A stretch of DNA of 64,000 nucleotides from NCBI RefSeq assembly GCF_002886185.1, contig NZ_KZ614146.1, positions 2,092,930-2,156,929 on the forward strand. The letters are read 5' to 3'. Made by a program: the position numbers and the translations under genes. Of this stretch, positions 1 to 9,153 are shown one piece after another. Under the pieces are notes generated by a model. It saw only the letters and a program-made list of their open reading frames with translations. It did no database searches and was not told where the DNA came from. How positions within the stretch are numbered: the stretch's first letter is position 1; every line of letters begins with the position of its first letter. This stretch comes from Salipaludibacillus neizhouensis (lineage in GTDB: Bacteria > Bacillota > Bacilli > Bacillales > Salisediminibacteriaceae).

Positions 1-1247
1 TTTTAGGTGCACTCTTAGCGGGATTTGGTATCTCGGAAATCGGTGAATTTTTTAATGAGGGAATTGATAGCGTTATCAACGTTGTCATCATGTTCATTTT
101 TGCTATCCTTTATTTCGGTGTCATGCAAGACGCTGGACTTTTTGATCCAATTATTAATAAAATGATCAAATTCTCCAGGGGAAACGTTATTGCCGTTGCA
201 GTAGGTACGGTGATCATTGGTGCCATTGCTCATCTTGATGGATCCGGGGCTTCCACGTTCCTTATCACTATTCCAGCTTTATTGCCTCTTTATAAGCGTT
301 TGAAAATGAGCCCGTACCTTCTTCTTTTATTAGTTGGTACAAGTGCCAGTATTATTAATATGGTACCCTGGGGCGGTCCTCTTGGTCGTACAGCAGCAGT
401 TTTGGGAGTTGATCCTTCAGAACTTTGGAGACCTCTCATTCCTTTACAAATCATTGCTTTGTTATTACTAGTTGGTATGGCTATTATTCTAGGAATGCGT
501 GAGCAGCGCAGAATAAGCAAGTTAGGTCCTCAAACTAGTCTTGATTCAGAGGCTGCTGCAGCTCTTGAATTGGATGAATCTGATATGAGTGATGATTCAT
601 TAGAAAAACAAAACACAAATAACTTACTTCGTCCTAAATTGCTATGGATTAATTTGCTTTTAACAGTCGGTTTGATCGCGATGCTTGTATGGGGAATCAT
701 TCCAGCCGGCTTTGTCTTTATGATTGGCTTAAGCATTGCTTTACCGTTAAATTATCCAAAGGTAGATAAGCAGATGGAACGAATCAAAGCACATGCTCCA
801 AATGCACTGTTAATGGCATCCATTATTTTGGCTGCAGGTTCATTTTTAGGTATTTTGACTGGAACAGGCATGTTGGATTCGTTAGCAACAGATTTAGTCC
901 TGATTTTACCAGCTTTACTTGTCCCTTACTTGCATATCATAATCGGCGTATTCGGTGTCCCTTTTGAATTAATATTAAACACTGACGCTTACTATTTTGC
1001 TTTACTTCCAGTCGTAGAACAAATTGTTACTAGCTATGGGGTGGAAGGTGTATCTGCTGCCTATGCGATGATGATTGGAAATATTATTGGAACGTTTATA
1101 AGTCCCTTTTCCCCTGCTCTCTGGCTCGCACTTGGATTAGCCGGTCTTGAAATGGGTAAACATATTCGTTACTCTTTTTTCTGGATGTGGGGTTTCAGTA
1201 TTGTATTATTTGGCGTAGCGATCATGATGGGGATTATTTCTTTATAG
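1..1247 (+). CDS. CitMHS-family metal-citrate:proton symporter (5' end outside window)
   Basis: The reading frame is already open at the first bases of the window, so the N-terminus is missing; about 414 residues are visible and the family is usually a little over 430. The protein is almost wholly hydrophobic with repeated membrane segments, and has the conserved HLDGSGASTFLITIP and NMVPWGGPLGR segments typical of CitMHS transporters, which import citrate complexed with a divalent metal such as magnesium. A hydrophilic, acidic loop of roughly 50 residues lies in the middle (about 510-640 in base coordinates). It is the only gene on this strand and converges on korB. No promoter can be judged because the start is outside. 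The exact metal preference cannot be read from sequence. Confidence 0.88.
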   Translation, partial: LGALLAGFGISEIGEFFNEGIDSVINVVIMFIFAILYFGVMQDAGLFDPIINKMIKFSRGNVIAVAVGTVIIGAIAHLDGSGASTFLITIPALLPLYKRLKMSPYLLLLLVGTSASIINMVPWGGPLGRTAAVLGVDPSELWRPLIPLQIIALLLLVGMAIILGMREQRRISKLGPQTSLDSEAAAALELDESDMSDDSLEKQNTNNLLRPKLLWINLLLTVGLIAMLVWGIIPAGFVFMIGLSIALPLNYPKVDKQMERIKAHAPNALLMASIILAAGSFLGILTGTGMLDSLATDLVLILPALLVPYLHIIIGVFGVPFELILNTDAYYFALLPVVEQIVTSYGVEGVSAAYAMMIGNIIGTFISPFSPALWLALGLAGLEMGKHIRYSFFWMWGFSIVLFGVAIMMGIISL

Positions 1248-1253
1248 TAGCCT

Positions 1254-1276
1254 AAGAAAAACGCGTAGCGTCTTTT
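1254..1276. repeat. Dispersed hairpin repeat, copy 1
   Basis: The sequence starts AAGAAAAACG and ends GCGTCTTTT around a small palindromic core. The same plan recurs at 12821, 22267, 48316 and 48352, with a decayed version at 6049. This copy lies seven bases after the citrate transporter stop codon and could act as its terminator, since a T run follows the stem on the plus strand. Confidence 0.6.
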
Positions 1277-1305
1277 GTATCTATTTTGTTTTGTTATCAT
1301 TGAAG

Positions 1306-1369
1306 GTTGTTTGGAAGAATTTCAGCTCCCTTTCCGTGGATGATCCGCTAGCCACCTCGAGCAAACAAC
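1306..1369. repeat. Inverted repeat with 8-bp arms, possible decayed intergenic repeat
   Basis: GTTGTTTG at 1306-1313 is matched by CAAACAAC at 1362-1369. The enclosed segment (CTCCCTTTCCGTGG followed by GATCCGCTAGCC) resembles, from memory, dispersed intergenic repeats of Bacillaceae genomes. That resemblance is inference and was not searched. Confidence 0.4.
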
Positions 1370-1475
1370 AATTTTTTAGAAAGGCAGTTGCGGAAAACAA
1401 TAATATCTAAAAACAAGAATTTTGTGCTTCTTACCTGTTAAAATAGGAAAACATATAAATTCTGATATTATCAAA

Positions 1476-1518
1476 AAGGGCACTAAAAAAGTAAAAACTC
1501 TACTTTTTCAGTGCCCTT
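1476..1518. terminator. Bidirectional intrinsic terminator between citrate transporter and korB
   Basis: AAGGGCACT and AGTGCCCTT form a stem that continues into A-rich/T-rich arms, so a T run follows the stem in both directions. It fits a shared terminator for the two convergent units. Confidence 0.8.
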
Positions 1519-1601
1519 CCGTCTGTGTTCGAGGAGGCTGATTTCTTCTATCTTTAGGGGAGCATATAAGTAATGCAAAAGTTATTTTTACCCACTAGCA
1601 A

Positions 1602-2468
1602 TTACATAAATTCCGCCGCTAGTTGTTCAAATTCTTCTTTTTTTAGCGATAATTCCTGTGAAGCAAGTGATTCTTCTTTAAATCCTTTCACCATCGATTC
1701 ATAGGACGGTTTTTGTTTGTTTTGGTAAATTAATCCTGTTACAAGGCCATCGTATGTCATTAGTGTATTCATTGCCTTCATACGATTTTCAGGATCATAG
1801 TCTTCAACCGTTGATAGTGAGATCAAGTTCTCTTTGAACCAAGCGTACGTGTTGATTTTATTAAAAGTTACACATGGACTAAATACATTGATTAAAGAAA
1901 ACCCTTTGTGATTCATTCCTTGTTCGATAAGAGACGTTAGTTCTTTTAAATCACTGGAGAAACTTTGAGCAACAAATCCTGCTCCAGAAGCTAAGGCCAG
2001 TTCCATCACACTTAAGGATGACTCAATAGATCCCTCTGGTGTGCTTTTTGTTTTGAAGCCCAAGTCACTTCGCGGAGAGGTTTGCCCTTTCGTTAATCCG
2101 TATATTTGATTGTCCATCACGATATATGTGACATCAATGTTTCTGCGAATAGCATGGATGGTATGACCCATTCCGATTGCAAAACCATCTCCATCTCCTC
2201 CTGAAGCAATAACAGTCAATTCACGGTTTGCCATCTTGACACCTTGAGCAATTGGTAATGACCGTCCGTGGATACCGTGAAGACCGTATGAATTAATATA
2301 TCCTGAGATTCTGCCTGAACAACCGATGCCTGACACTACCGCTAATTGCTCTGGAATAACACCGACGTTTGCCGCTGCACGTTGTATTGCCGCCTGTACC
2401 GAGAAATCACCGCACCCGGGACACCAGTTTGGTTTTACATTATTTCTAAAATCTTTAAACGTCGCCAT
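1602..2468 (-). CDS. korB: 2-oxoacid:ferredoxin oxidoreductase subunit beta
   Basis: The 288-residue protein is the thiamine-pyrophosphate and iron-sulfur subunit of a two-subunit 2-oxoacid:ferredoxin oxidoreductase. It oxidatively decarboxylates a 2-oxoacid (2-oxoglutarate is the usual assignment) to an acyl-CoA and reduces ferredoxin. CPGCGDF near the N-terminus, GIGCSGR and FSPC supply Cys16, Cys19, Cys50 and Cys199, the set expected for one 4Fe-4S cluster. GGDGDGFAIG with a following DNQIYGLTKGQTSPRS is the thiamine-pyrophosphate site. The start follows the korA stop by three bases and an AGGAGG lies 11 bases upstream, so the two are co-transcribed and probably translationally coupled. 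Substrate choice is not decided by the sequence. Confidence 0.93.
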   Translation of the reverse strand: MATFKDFRNNVKPNWCPGCGDFSVQAAIQRAAANVGVIPEQLAVVSGIGCSGRISGYINSYGLHGIHGRSLPIAQGVKMANRELTVIASGGDGDGFAIGMGHTIHAIRRNIDVTYIVMDNQIYGLTKGQTSPRSDLGFKTKSTPEGSIESSLSVMELALASGAGFVAQSFSSDLKELTSLIEQGMNHKGFSLINVFSPCVTFNKINTYAWFKENLISLSTVEDYDPENRMKAMNTLMTYDGLVTGLIYQNKQKPSYESMVKGFKEESLASQELSLKKEEFEQLAAEFM

Positions 2469-2471
2469 ACT

Positions 2472-4214
2472 TTAAAGTACCTCCTTACATCTGTTGTGAA
2501 TCTCTGAAGGTAAAAATGGATTTCCATCATATTTTAAAATGGACTCTACTTTATTTAAACGAGTATTCATTTTCAATAATTGTGCCACTTGACCCGTAGC
2601 ATTATTTTCAATCACAATGACTTTCTTTGCCTTATCTATCATACTTTCTAACTCATCCGTTGGAAACGGATGTAATAAACGTATTTGTCCGTGGTTTACT
2701 TTAACGCCATCTTTTTCAAGCATTGGGATTGCCTCTTGAATCGTTCCTCTAGTAGAGTTAACACCTAAAATTAATACATCTGCATTATCATGTTTTTCGT
2801 CTTTTACTACTGGGACTGGGAAATTAGCAATTAACGTATCTAGCTTTCTCATACGCTTATCCATCTGAGCTTTCCTGTTCTCAGGACTTTCTGATGGTTT
2901 TCCCTGTTCATTATGCTCTACACCAGTTACATGATGAAGTCCATTAGGCATGCCTGGAATAACTCGTTTGGAAATACCATCTTCTGTAACATCGTAACGC
3001 TTGAAGTATACCCCTTTTTCTTGCTCTGGAAGAACTTCTTCAGGATCTAATTTACCCCGACGGATTTCTACTTTTTCAAAATCAAGTGGTTCCACAGTTT
3101 GCTTCCCAAGTGAAAGTGCTAAATCTGTCATAAGGATAACCGGCACTTGATACTCTTCTGCGATATTGAATGCTTCAATCGTGTCATAGAATGCTTCTTC
3201 CACACTTGAAGGGGCTAACACAACTTTAGGAATTTCACCGTGAGTACCAAATATAACGGCAAAAATATCGGATTGCTCCTGCTTTGTAGGGAGTCCTGTA
3301 CTCGGACCGCCTCTCTGCGTATCTATTATGACCAATGGTGTCTCTGTCATGCCACTAAGGCCAATTCCCTCCATCATGAGAGACAATCCAGGACCAGCCG
3401 AAGCAGTTAATGAGCGAACCCCCGCATAATTTGCACCGATCGCCATGGTACATGCTGCTATTTCATCTTCCGTTTGAATAACCGTACCGCCATAATCGGG
3501 TAATTTTCTAATAAGATACTCCATGATTTCAGAAGCTGGTGTTATAGGATATGCTGGCATAAATCTAGCGCCACCAGTTAATGCACCAAGTGCTATCGCA
3601 TCGTTACCAATCATAAACATACGATGTTTACCGTCTGCTTTTTCTAATGAAAAATCTCCAACGTTTCCGCTAGCTTCTTTCTGGAAATATTCCATCCCTG
3701 CTCGAATAGCATCCATGTTCTTTTCCACAACTGTTGCACCTTTTTTGGAAAAAATTTGTTCGACCACTGATTTAAACATCTCTGGATTTAATCCTATCAC
3801 GGCTGCTGAAGCTCCTACTGCGACCATATTTTTCATCAATGAGGTGCCTAAATCTGTAGCAATTTTAGTGAAAGGAACCGAAAATAACTTTGCATGTGAC
3901 CCTTCCGGAAGACTAGGTGTAAATTTACTGTCACCTATTACAACTGCTCCCAAACTAAGTTCATGGTGATTTACATCAATCGTTTCTTGGTCAAAAGCAA
4001 CGAGAATATCTAAGTCATCCGAAATAGAATTCGTTGCCTTTATGCTAACCCTAATTTTATTATTGGTATGTCCACCTTTGATTCTCGAAGAAAAATGGCG
4101 GTAACCATATAAAAAATAGCCTTGACGGTTTAGAGCCATTGAAAAAATCTCTCCCGTACTTTCAATACCTTCCCCTTGCTGTCCCCCAACTTTCCATGAA
4201 AGTTGATTTATCAT
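2472..4214 (-). CDS. korA: 2-oxoacid:acceptor oxidoreductase subunit alpha (gamma-alpha fusion)
   Basis: The 580-residue protein has an N-terminal gamma domain (about residues 1-180, with GGQQGEGIESTGE) fused to an alpha domain that carries the diagnostic YPITPAS motif near residue 220. This is the standard subunit plan of two-component enzymes in aerobic Bacillaceae and archaea. With KorB it forms the CoA-dependent 2-oxoacid oxidoreductase in the cytoplasm. AAGGAG sits upstream of the ATG. The long leader (about 260 bases if the promoter near 4480 is right) contains nested inverted repeats. In B. subtilis tdh and kbl follow spoVS, so this is where the conserved order breaks. Confidence 0.93.
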   Translation of the reverse strand: MINQLSWKVGGQQGEGIESTGEIFSMALNRQGYFLYGYRHFSSRIKGGHTNNKIRVSIKATNSISDDLDILVAFDQETIDVNHHELSLGAVVIGDSKFTPSLPEGSHAKLFSVPFTKIATDLGTSLMKNMVAVGASAAVIGLNPEMFKSVVEQIFSKKGATVVEKNMDAIRAGMEYFQKEASGNVGDFSLEKADGKHRMFMIGNDAIALGALTGGARFMPAYPITPASEIMEYLIRKLPDYGGTVIQTEDEIAACTMAIGANYAGVRSLTASAGPGLSLMMEGIGLSGMTETPLVIIDTQRGGPSTGLPTKQEQSDIFAVIFGTHGEIPKVVLAPSSVEEAFYDTIEAFNIAEEYQVPVILMTDLALSLGKQTVEPLDFEKVEIRRGKLDPEEVLPEQEKGVYFKRYDVTEDGISKRVIPGMPNGLHHVTGVEHNEQGKPSESPENRKAQMDKRMRKLDTLIANFPVPVVKDEKHDNADVLILGVNSTRGTIQEAIPMLEKDGVKVNHGQIRLLHPFPTDELESMIDKAKKVIVIENNATGQVAQLLKMNTRLNKVESILKYDGNPFLPSEIHNRCKEVL

Positions 4215-4366
4215 TATTCACTACACTCCTTTTCATCTGCACCGGACGTCTTCCCATCTAATACAAGTGATAATCCTTCTATGAATGCGGATACATTCAT
4301 GTAGTTAGTTAATCTATTATGCTTCCCCTAGTTGCTATATACCTTAAACTACTATTAAATGAGTTT

Positions 4367-4440
4367 GACACTTCCATTTAATCAGCTCTGGCTAAAGAAC
4401 ATTTTCAATAATGAGCTTGAATCAAGATAAAAGAAGTGTC
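4367..4440 (-). promoter_or_regulatory. Nested inverted repeats in the presumed korA leader
   Basis: GACACTTCC (4367-4375) pairs with GAAGTGTC (4433-4440), and inside it AGCTC (4384-4388) pairs with GAGCT (4413-4417). On the korA strand this would be a long hairpin in the 5' leader. It matches no riboswitch consensus that I could recognise. Confidence 0.35.
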
Positions 4441-4476
4441 GCCTCTCATCTTACGTAAGTTTATGTATCTATTTAT

Positions 4477-4485
4477 ATTGTAACA
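4477..4485 (-). promoter_or_regulatory. Possible extended -10 promoter for korAB
   Basis: The minus strand reads TGTTACAAT, an extended -10 element with a 5/6 match in the hexamer. No good -35 lies at the right distance. The strand and position fit transcription of korA, but it is far from the start codon. Confidence 0.3.
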
Positions 4486-4616
4486 TAATCTCTGACCTTT
4501 CCTAGACGAAAGTTAGAATATTCAATTTTCTTTTTTGGGCATTTAGCTAATCTTTATTCAATGAATAGCCCCACTCATATGGGTTTCTTTCCTATTATGG
4601 TTCAAGTGTTTCCACA

Positions 4617-4651
4617 AAAAAATACCCGACTGAGAATGTCAGGTATTTTTT
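4617..4651 (-). terminator. spoVS terminator
   Basis: AAAAATACCCGAC and GTCAGGTATTTTT form a stem with one mismatch followed by a T run on the minus strand, directly after the spoVS stop. Confidence 0.85.
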
Positions 4652-4654
4652 GAT

Positions 4655-4915
4655 TTATCGGGGCTCAATGATCAACTTAATAGCGGTTCGGTCCTCATTA
4701 TCGATTTTAATATCTGTAAATGCTGGAATACAAATAAGATCGATACCACTTGGTGCTACAAAACCTCGAGCGATGGCAACTGCTTTCACGGATTGGTTTA
4801 ATGCACCTGCCCCAATTGCTTGAATTTCTGCGTGTCCTCTTTCTCTAATGACTCCGGCTAATGCACCAGCTACAGAATTTGGATTGGATTTTGCTGAAAC
4901 TTTTAGTATTTCCAT
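4655..4915 (-). CDS. spoVS: Stage V sporulation protein S
   Basis: This 86-residue Alba-like protein is nearly invariant across spore formers; MEILKVSAKSNPNSVAGALAG and the AIGAGALNQSVKA segment identify it without doubt. In B. subtilis SpoVS affects progress from septation to later spore development and interacts with septum formation; its molecular action is not settled, though an Alba fold suggests nucleic-acid binding. AAAAGGAGG lies upstream of the ATG. The gene has its own terminator, and a gap of about 170 bases separates it from ymdB, so it is probably a single-gene unit. I looked for a sigma-H promoter in that gap and saw no good match. Confidence 0.97.
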   Translation of the reverse strand: MEILKVSAKSNPNSVAGALAGVIRERGHAEIQAIGAGALNQSVKAVAIARGFVAPSGIDLICIPAFTDIKIDNEDRTAIKLIIEPR

Positions 4916-5086
4916 TTCAGAACCTCCTTTTGGAATTGTTGTTCAATCGATTGCCAAACATCAAGTTAGCACCATGGGATTTGAAATTAATCGCTCTTTC
5001 TTTGATCAACCTATCAAAAAAGGAATGTCTTACACTTTACCTCTTTCTGTATATATTCGAAACCTCAAATTATATACATCATGTCC

Positions 5087-5887
5087 CTAATCAAAAAAGG
5101 GCCGGTCCTCATTAATGCTAATACGTTGAATATTTAAAGCCTTTCCAGACTGGTTATCGAGCTCAACAACTACTCCATTTAACTGTTCCCGTCCTGTTGT
5201 TACCTCAAACCTAGCAGGTAAGTTTGTTAGAAATCGATTAATGATGACATTTCGGTCCATCCCTAAAATACCATCCAAAGGTCCGGTCATACCAACGTCC
5301 GTAATGTAAGCTGTACCATTTGGCAGAATGCGTTCATCAGCAGTTTGAACGTGTGTATGCGTTCCAACTACAGTAGAAACCTTGCCATCCAAAAACCAAC
5401 CTATGGCTAGCTTTTCACTCGTTGCTTCTGCATGAAAATCAACAAATATAAAGGGAGTTTCTTGTCTTACTTCTTCTACAATCGCTTCTAATTTCCTAAA
5501 TGGACAATCGATAGGTGGTAAAAAAGTTCTCCCTTGAGCATTAATAACAGCTACCTTTTTATTACCGACTTTTTTAATTACATATCCCTTACCGGGGTTT
5601 CCTTCGGGGAAGTTTGCTGGTCTTATCATATTCGATGCTGATTCATCCTCTATAAAATCAAATATTTCTTTTTTATCCCACGTATGATTTCCCATTGTTA
5701 CAACGTCTACACCTAGTTGAATAAAATCGTGATAAATTTTACCCGTAATTCCTTTCCCACTTGCTGCATTTTCTCCATTTACAATCGTAAGATCAGGACG
5801 GTATTTCGATTTTAACTTCGGTAAGTATTCTCTCAGCGCTGATCTACCTGGAGAGCCAACAATATCTCCTATAAATAATATTTTCAT
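5087..5887 (-). CDS. ymdB: YmdB-type cyclic nucleotide phosphodiesterase
   Basis: A 266-residue calcineurin-like metallophosphoesterase. The metal ligands are visible in GDIVGSPGR near the N-terminus, NGENAA, GNHTWDKKE, DFHAEATSEK and GTHTHVQTAD. B. subtilis YmdB hydrolyses cyclic nucleotides, including 2',3'-cAMP, and influences biofilm formation and nanotube/motility decisions. The longest frame starts at a TTG at 5893, but GAGGG ends only two bases before that TTG; the ATG at 5887 has ideal spacing and gives the family N-terminus (M-K-I-L-F), so I use it. It lies directly downstream of rny, as in B. subtilis, but in a separate unit because rny has a terminator. Confidence 0.95.
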   Translation of the reverse strand: MKILFIGDIVGSPGRSALREYLPKLKSKYRPDLTIVNGENAASGKGITGKIYHDFIQLGVDVVTMGNHTWDKKEIFDFIEDESASNMIRPANFPEGNPGKGYVIKKVGNKKVAVINAQGRTFLPPIDCPFRKLEAIVEEVRQETPFIFVDFHAEATSEKLAIGWFLDGKVSTVVGTHTHVQTADERILPNGTAYITDVGMTGPLDGILGMDRNVIINRFLTNLPARFEVTTGREQLNGVVVELDNQSGKALNIQRISINEDRPFFD

Positions 5888-5922
5888 TTTCAATCCCTCA
5901 TTTTTTCATTATGTAATCATAT

Positions 5923-5951
5923 AGTTTAGTCGAAAATTCATTACGTATCAA
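5923..5951 (-). promoter_or_regulatory. Candidate sigma-A promoter for ymdB
   Basis: TTGATA-N17-TAAACT on the minus strand, 36 bases before the ymdB start. The -35 matches at 5 of 6 positions and the -10 at 4 of 6. Confidence 0.4.
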
Positions 5952-6048
5952 ATATAGTGAAAAACTAATTTTTGTACATTTAAGATTTCCAGTCTCTCGC
6001 ACACAAACACATATGTAAATTTTATTTGAACCCAATCATTGTGATTTC

Positions 6049-6072
6049 AAGAAAAGTTGCATAGCGGTTTTT
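6049..6072. repeat. Decayed copy of the dispersed hairpin repeat
   Basis: AAGAAAAGTTGCATAGCGG followed by TTTTT keeps the AAGAAAA start, the GCATAGC core and the T-rich end of the copies at 22267 and 48316, but the outer stem is broken. Confidence 0.35.
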
Positions 6073-6130
6073 GATATGTGCACATTAAAGAGAACTCTTT
6101 ATTTACATTTTCATCTTTTAAAAAGGAAAA

Positions 6131-6153
6131 AAAGTGGTATAAAATACCACTTT
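6131..6153 (-). terminator. rny terminator
   Basis: AAAGTGGTAT and ATACCACTTT make a perfect 10-bp stem with a three-base loop, followed by T-rich sequence on the minus strand. The 5' arm overlaps the rny stop codon. Confidence 0.85.
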
Positions 6154-7717
6154 ATTTCGCATACTCAACAGCCCTTGTTTCACGGATCACAGTAACTTTA
6201 ATGTGCCCAGGGTAATCAAGTTCATCTTCAATTTTTTTCGTTATATCACGAGCAAGTTTATACGAATCTTCATCCGTAATATAATCAGGCTTCACCATAA
6301 TTCGAACCTCACGGCCAGCTTGGATAGCATATGTTTTCTCCACGCCCTCGAAAGATTCAGAGATCTCTTCAAGTTTTTCCAAACGTTTAATGTAGGTTTC
6401 CAATGTTTCTCTTCTCGCACCAGGTCTTGCTGCTGATAAAGCATCAGCTGCAGCTACCAATGTCGAGATAACAGATGTCGCCTCTGTGTCTCCATGGTGA
6501 GAGGCAATACTATTTATAACAATTGGATGTTCTTTGTATTTCGTTCCTAACTCAACACCTATTTCAACGTGGCTACCTTCTACTTCATGGTCAATTGCTT
6601 TACCAAGATCATGAAGGAGACCGGCACGTCTTGCCATTTGAACGTCTTCCCCTAATTCTGCTGCCATGATGCCCGATAAATGAGCAACTTCTACAGAATG
6701 CTTAAGGACATTTTGCCCATAACTTGTGCGAAATTTCAAACGACCTAAGATCTTAATTAAATCGGGATGTAAATTATGAATTCCCATTTCGAATGTCGTT
6801 TGTTCCCCATACTCTCGAATTAATTCATCCACTTCTCTTCTTGCTTTATCCACTGTTTCCTCAATTCTTGCTGGGTGAATTCGGCCGTCCTGGACAAGTT
6901 TTTCAAGAGCAGTTTTTGCAATTTCCCTTCGTATAGGATCAAAACCAGAAAGGATAACTGCTTCAGGAGTGTCATCGATTATTAAATCGATTCCTGTTAA
7001 TGTTTCTAATGCACGAATATTTCGGCCTTCTCGGCCAATAATTCGACCTTTCATTTCATCGTTTGGTAAACTAACAACAGAAACAGTAGTTTCCGCAACA
7101 TGATCAGCAGCACATCGTTGAATCGATAAAGAAAGAATTTCTTTCGCTTTCTTATCTGCTTCTTCCTTCGCTCGCGTAACAGATTCTTTTATAAAAACTG
7201 CCTTTTCATGTGCCAACTCATCTTCCATTGTCTTCATAATAATTGCTCTTGCTTCATCTTTCGTAAAAGCAGAGATTCTTTCTAATTCTAGCTTTTGTTC
7301 TTGTAATGATTCCTCGACTTTGCTATTCATCTCGTCGATTTCATGCTGACGTTTCGACAATTGCTCTTCTCGTTTTTCAAGAGTAACTTCCTTTTTGTCC
7401 AACGTTTCACTTTTTCGATCCAATACTTCTTCTTTTTGAACTAATCGATTTTCTTGTTTTTGAATATCGTTCCGACGATCACGAACTTCTTTTTCAGCAT
7501 CCATTCGAAGCTTATGAGCTTCGTCTTTTGCTTCAAGAATTGCTTCTTTTCTGCTCGAGTCCGCTTCGCGTTTAGCATCGTCAATCGTATGCTTCGCCAA
7601 TGCTTCTGCACTCGATATTTTTGCTTCTGCGAGTGATTTACGGACGAAATATCCAACTAGAAAAAAGATTACTACAGTGAATAGCAAAATGAGGATTTGT
7701 ACGATCAGACTATCCAA
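6152..7717 (-). CDS. rny: Ribonuclease Y
   Basis: The 521-residue protein is the membrane-anchored endoribonuclease that starts decay of many mRNAs in Firmicutes. A transmembrane segment covers about residues 3-23, a long charged coiled coil about 25-195, a KH domain follows with [14 protein letters not shown], and the HD nuclease domain contains [10 protein letters not shown] and SHHGD. Start choice: the TTG at 7717 has AGGAGGTG eight bases upstream and there is no better in-frame start, so a TTG start is accepted. A near-consensus promoter lies about 140 bases upstream and a terminator overlaps the stop, so rny is transcribed alone. In B. subtilis pbpX lies between recA and rny; here it is absent. 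Confidence 0.97.
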   Translation of the reverse strand: MDSLIVQILILLFTVVIFFLVGYFVRKSLAEAKISSAEALAKHTIDDAKREADSSRKEAILEAKDEAHKLRMDAEKEVRDRRNDIQKQENRLVQKEEVLDRKSETLDKKEVTLEKREEQLSKRQHEIDEMNSKVEESLQEQKLELERISAFTKDEARAIIMKTMEDELAHEKAVFIKESVTRAKEEADKKAKEILSLSIQRCAADHVAETTVSVVSLPNDEMKGRIIGREGRNIRALETLTGIDLIIDDTPEAVILSGFDPIRREIAKTALEKLVQDGRIHPARIEETVDKARREVDELIREYGEQTTFEMGIHNLHPDLIKILGRLKFRTSYGQNVLKHSVEVAHLSGIMAAELGEDVQMARRAGLLHDLGKAIDHEVEGSHVEIGVELGTKYKEHPIVINSIASHHGDTEATSVISTLVAAADALSAARPGARRETLETYIKRLEKLEEISESFEGVEKTYAIQAGREVRIMVKPDYITDEDSYKLARDITKKIEDELDYPGHIKVTVIRETRAVEYAK

Positions 7718-7858
7718 GACTGATTCACCTCCTCATGCTATTTCTCGGTGGAACTAAATTTCAAATTTCTTTACATGTTCATCCATTCATAAATAAAGCA
7801 TTTCATACATCCAAATACGACTTTAAGAAAAAAATCGTAAAATGCAGTATTCTCACTA

Positions 7859-7887
7859 ATTGTATGCTTCATACTCAATAATGTCAA
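7859..7887 (-). promoter_or_regulatory. Sigma-A promoter for rny
   Basis: TTGACA-N17-TACAAT on the minus strand: a perfect -35 and a 5/6 -10 with ideal spacing. It is the best promoter in the window and implies an rny leader of about 135 bases. Confidence 0.78.
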
Positions 7888-7937
7888 GCATTGGTAAGGG
7901 TTCTAAGACCTATTTTTTACATCTGAGGGTAACCCAA

Positions 7938-7966
7938 AGGAGTCCCGAAAAATAACCGGAACTCCT
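7938..7966 (-). terminator. recA terminator
   Basis: AGGAGTCCCG and CCGGAACTCCT form a stem just after the recA stop. The T run after the stem is short on the minus strand. Confidence 0.65.
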
Positions 7967-7978
7967 CCTGTTTTTTCA

Positions 7979-9031
7979 TTATTTTAAATCTAATGGTAGG
8001 TCTGCTTCTTCATCAACCTCTTCTGGAACGGGAACATCTTTTGGCTTGACTAGCCCATGATGCTCACGGATTTGTTTTTCAATGTCTGCAGTAATTTCAA
8101 CATTTTCTTTCAAAAACTGCTTGGCATTTTCCCGGCCTTGTCCCATTCGCTCACTGTTAAAGGAATACCATGCACCACTTTTTTGAACGATATCCAATTC
8201 TGACCCGATATCTAGGATCGATCCTTCTCTTGAAATACCAAGTCCGTACATGATATCAACCTCTGCTACTTTGAACGGAGGAGCAACTTTGTTTTTTACT
8301 ACTTTAATTTTCGTTTTATTCCCTACCATATCATTTCCTTGCTTAAGTGTTTCTGCACGACGGACTTCAAGTCTTACCGAAGCATAAAACTTAAGTGCTC
8401 GCCCCCCTGGAGTAGTCTCCGGGTTACCAAACATGACCCCAACCTTTTCACGGATTTGGTTAATAAAGATAACGATTGTTTTCGATTTGCTAACCGCGCC
8501 CGAAAGTTTTCGTAAAGCTTGAGACATGAGACGTGCCTGTAAACCAACGTGTGAATCTCCCATTTCCCCTTCAATTTCAGCTTTCGGCACTAGCGCTGCA
8601 ACCGAGTCAACAACTACGATATCAACAGCCCCACTTCGAACTAGTGCTTCAGCAATCTCTAAACCTTGCTCTCCAGTATCAGGCTGCGACAAAAGTAGAT
8701 TGTCAATATTAACGCCTAAATTTTGGGCATAAACAGGATCTAATGCGTGTTCTGCATCGATAAAAGCGGCTTGTCCACCATTTCCTTGAACTGCAGAAAT
8801 AGCGTGCAAAGAAACGGTCGTCTTACCTGATGATTCAGGACCATATATTTCAATTACTCTTCCTCTTGGATAGCCACCTATTCCTAAAGCAATGTCTAAT
8901 GCTAATGAGCCACTTGAAATGGTCGATACACGATGCTCCGGTTGCTCACCCAGCTTCATAATAGATCCTTTACCAAATTGTTTTTCAATTTGTTTTAACG
9001 CCATATCTAATGCTTGTTTACGATCTGACAT
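7979..9031 (-). CDS. recA: RecA recombinase
   Basis: This 350-residue protein forms filaments on single-stranded DNA, catalyses strand exchange and triggers LexA self-cleavage in the SOS response. The Walker A motif GPESSGKT is at residues 64-71, the [19 protein letters not shown] region supplies the DNA-binding loop, and the acidic C-terminus ends in a run of Glu and Asp. Length is normal. AAGGAG lies upstream of the ATG. A LexA-type box is placed about 90 bases upstream, and a helicase terminator lies beyond it, so recA has its own SOS-controlled promoter. In B. subtilis cinA is next to recA; here a helicase gene intervenes. Confidence 0.98.
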   Translation of the reverse strand: MSDRKQALDMALKQIEKQFGKGSIMKLGEQPEHRVSTISSGSLALDIALGIGGYPRGRVIEIYGPESSGKTTVSLHAISAVQGNGGQAAFIDAEHALDPVYAQNLGVNIDNLLLSQPDTGEQGLEIAEALVRSGAVDIVVVDSVAALVPKAEIEGEMGDSHVGLQARLMSQALRKLSGAVSKSKTIVIFINQIREKVGVMFGNPETTPGGRALKFYASVRLEVRRAETLKQGNDMVGNKTKIKVVKNKVAPPFKVAEVDIMYGLGISREGSILDIGSELDIVQKSGAWYSFNSERMGQGRENAKQFLKENVEITADIEKQIREHHGLVKPKDVPVPEEVDEEADLPLDLK

Positions 9032-9121
9032 TCTACAATCTCTCCTTCATCTATTTAAAAATTTTACTATCATCCTTGAATTCTATCTTATCCTATTTAA
9101 ACACACTTGCCACCATTTTTA

Positions 9122-9135
9122 CAAACATTCGTTCG
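9122..9135 (-). promoter_or_regulatory. LexA (SOS) box upstream of recA
   Basis: CGAACGAATGTTTG on the minus strand matches the B. subtilis LexA consensus CGAACRNRYGTTYC at 13 of 14 positions. It overlaps a weak candidate promoter (TTGTAA-N17-TTTAAA). recA is a known LexA target, so the assignment is solid. Confidence 0.75.
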
Positions 9136-9153
9136 CTTTTTCATTTTACAAAT

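Larger units (their letters stand above)
1248..1601. other. Intergenic region between convergent citrate transporter and korB
   Basis: This gap of about 350 bases holds no convincing gene. It contains one short copy of the dispersed hairpin repeat (1254-1276), a larger inverted repeat (1306-1369) and a strong two-way terminator hairpin (1476-1518). Confidence 0.7.
4215..4654. other. korA leader and spoVS 3' region
   Basis: There is no gene in this stretch of 440 bases. It holds the spoVS terminator (4617-4651), a possible korA promoter (4477-4485) and a nested inverted repeat (4367-4440). The part from 4215 to 4340 shows only a smaller dyad (TGAATGCGGATACATTCA). Confidence 0.6.

Noticed and set aside
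3523-3969. A 148-codon plus-strand frame inside korA
   Set aside because: It is fully antisense to the well-conserved korA gene, a shadow of its codon usage.
4916-5086. Sigma-H promoter for spoVS
   Set aside because: AGGTAAA- and AGGTTT-like stretches occur, but no GAAT element lies at the right distance.
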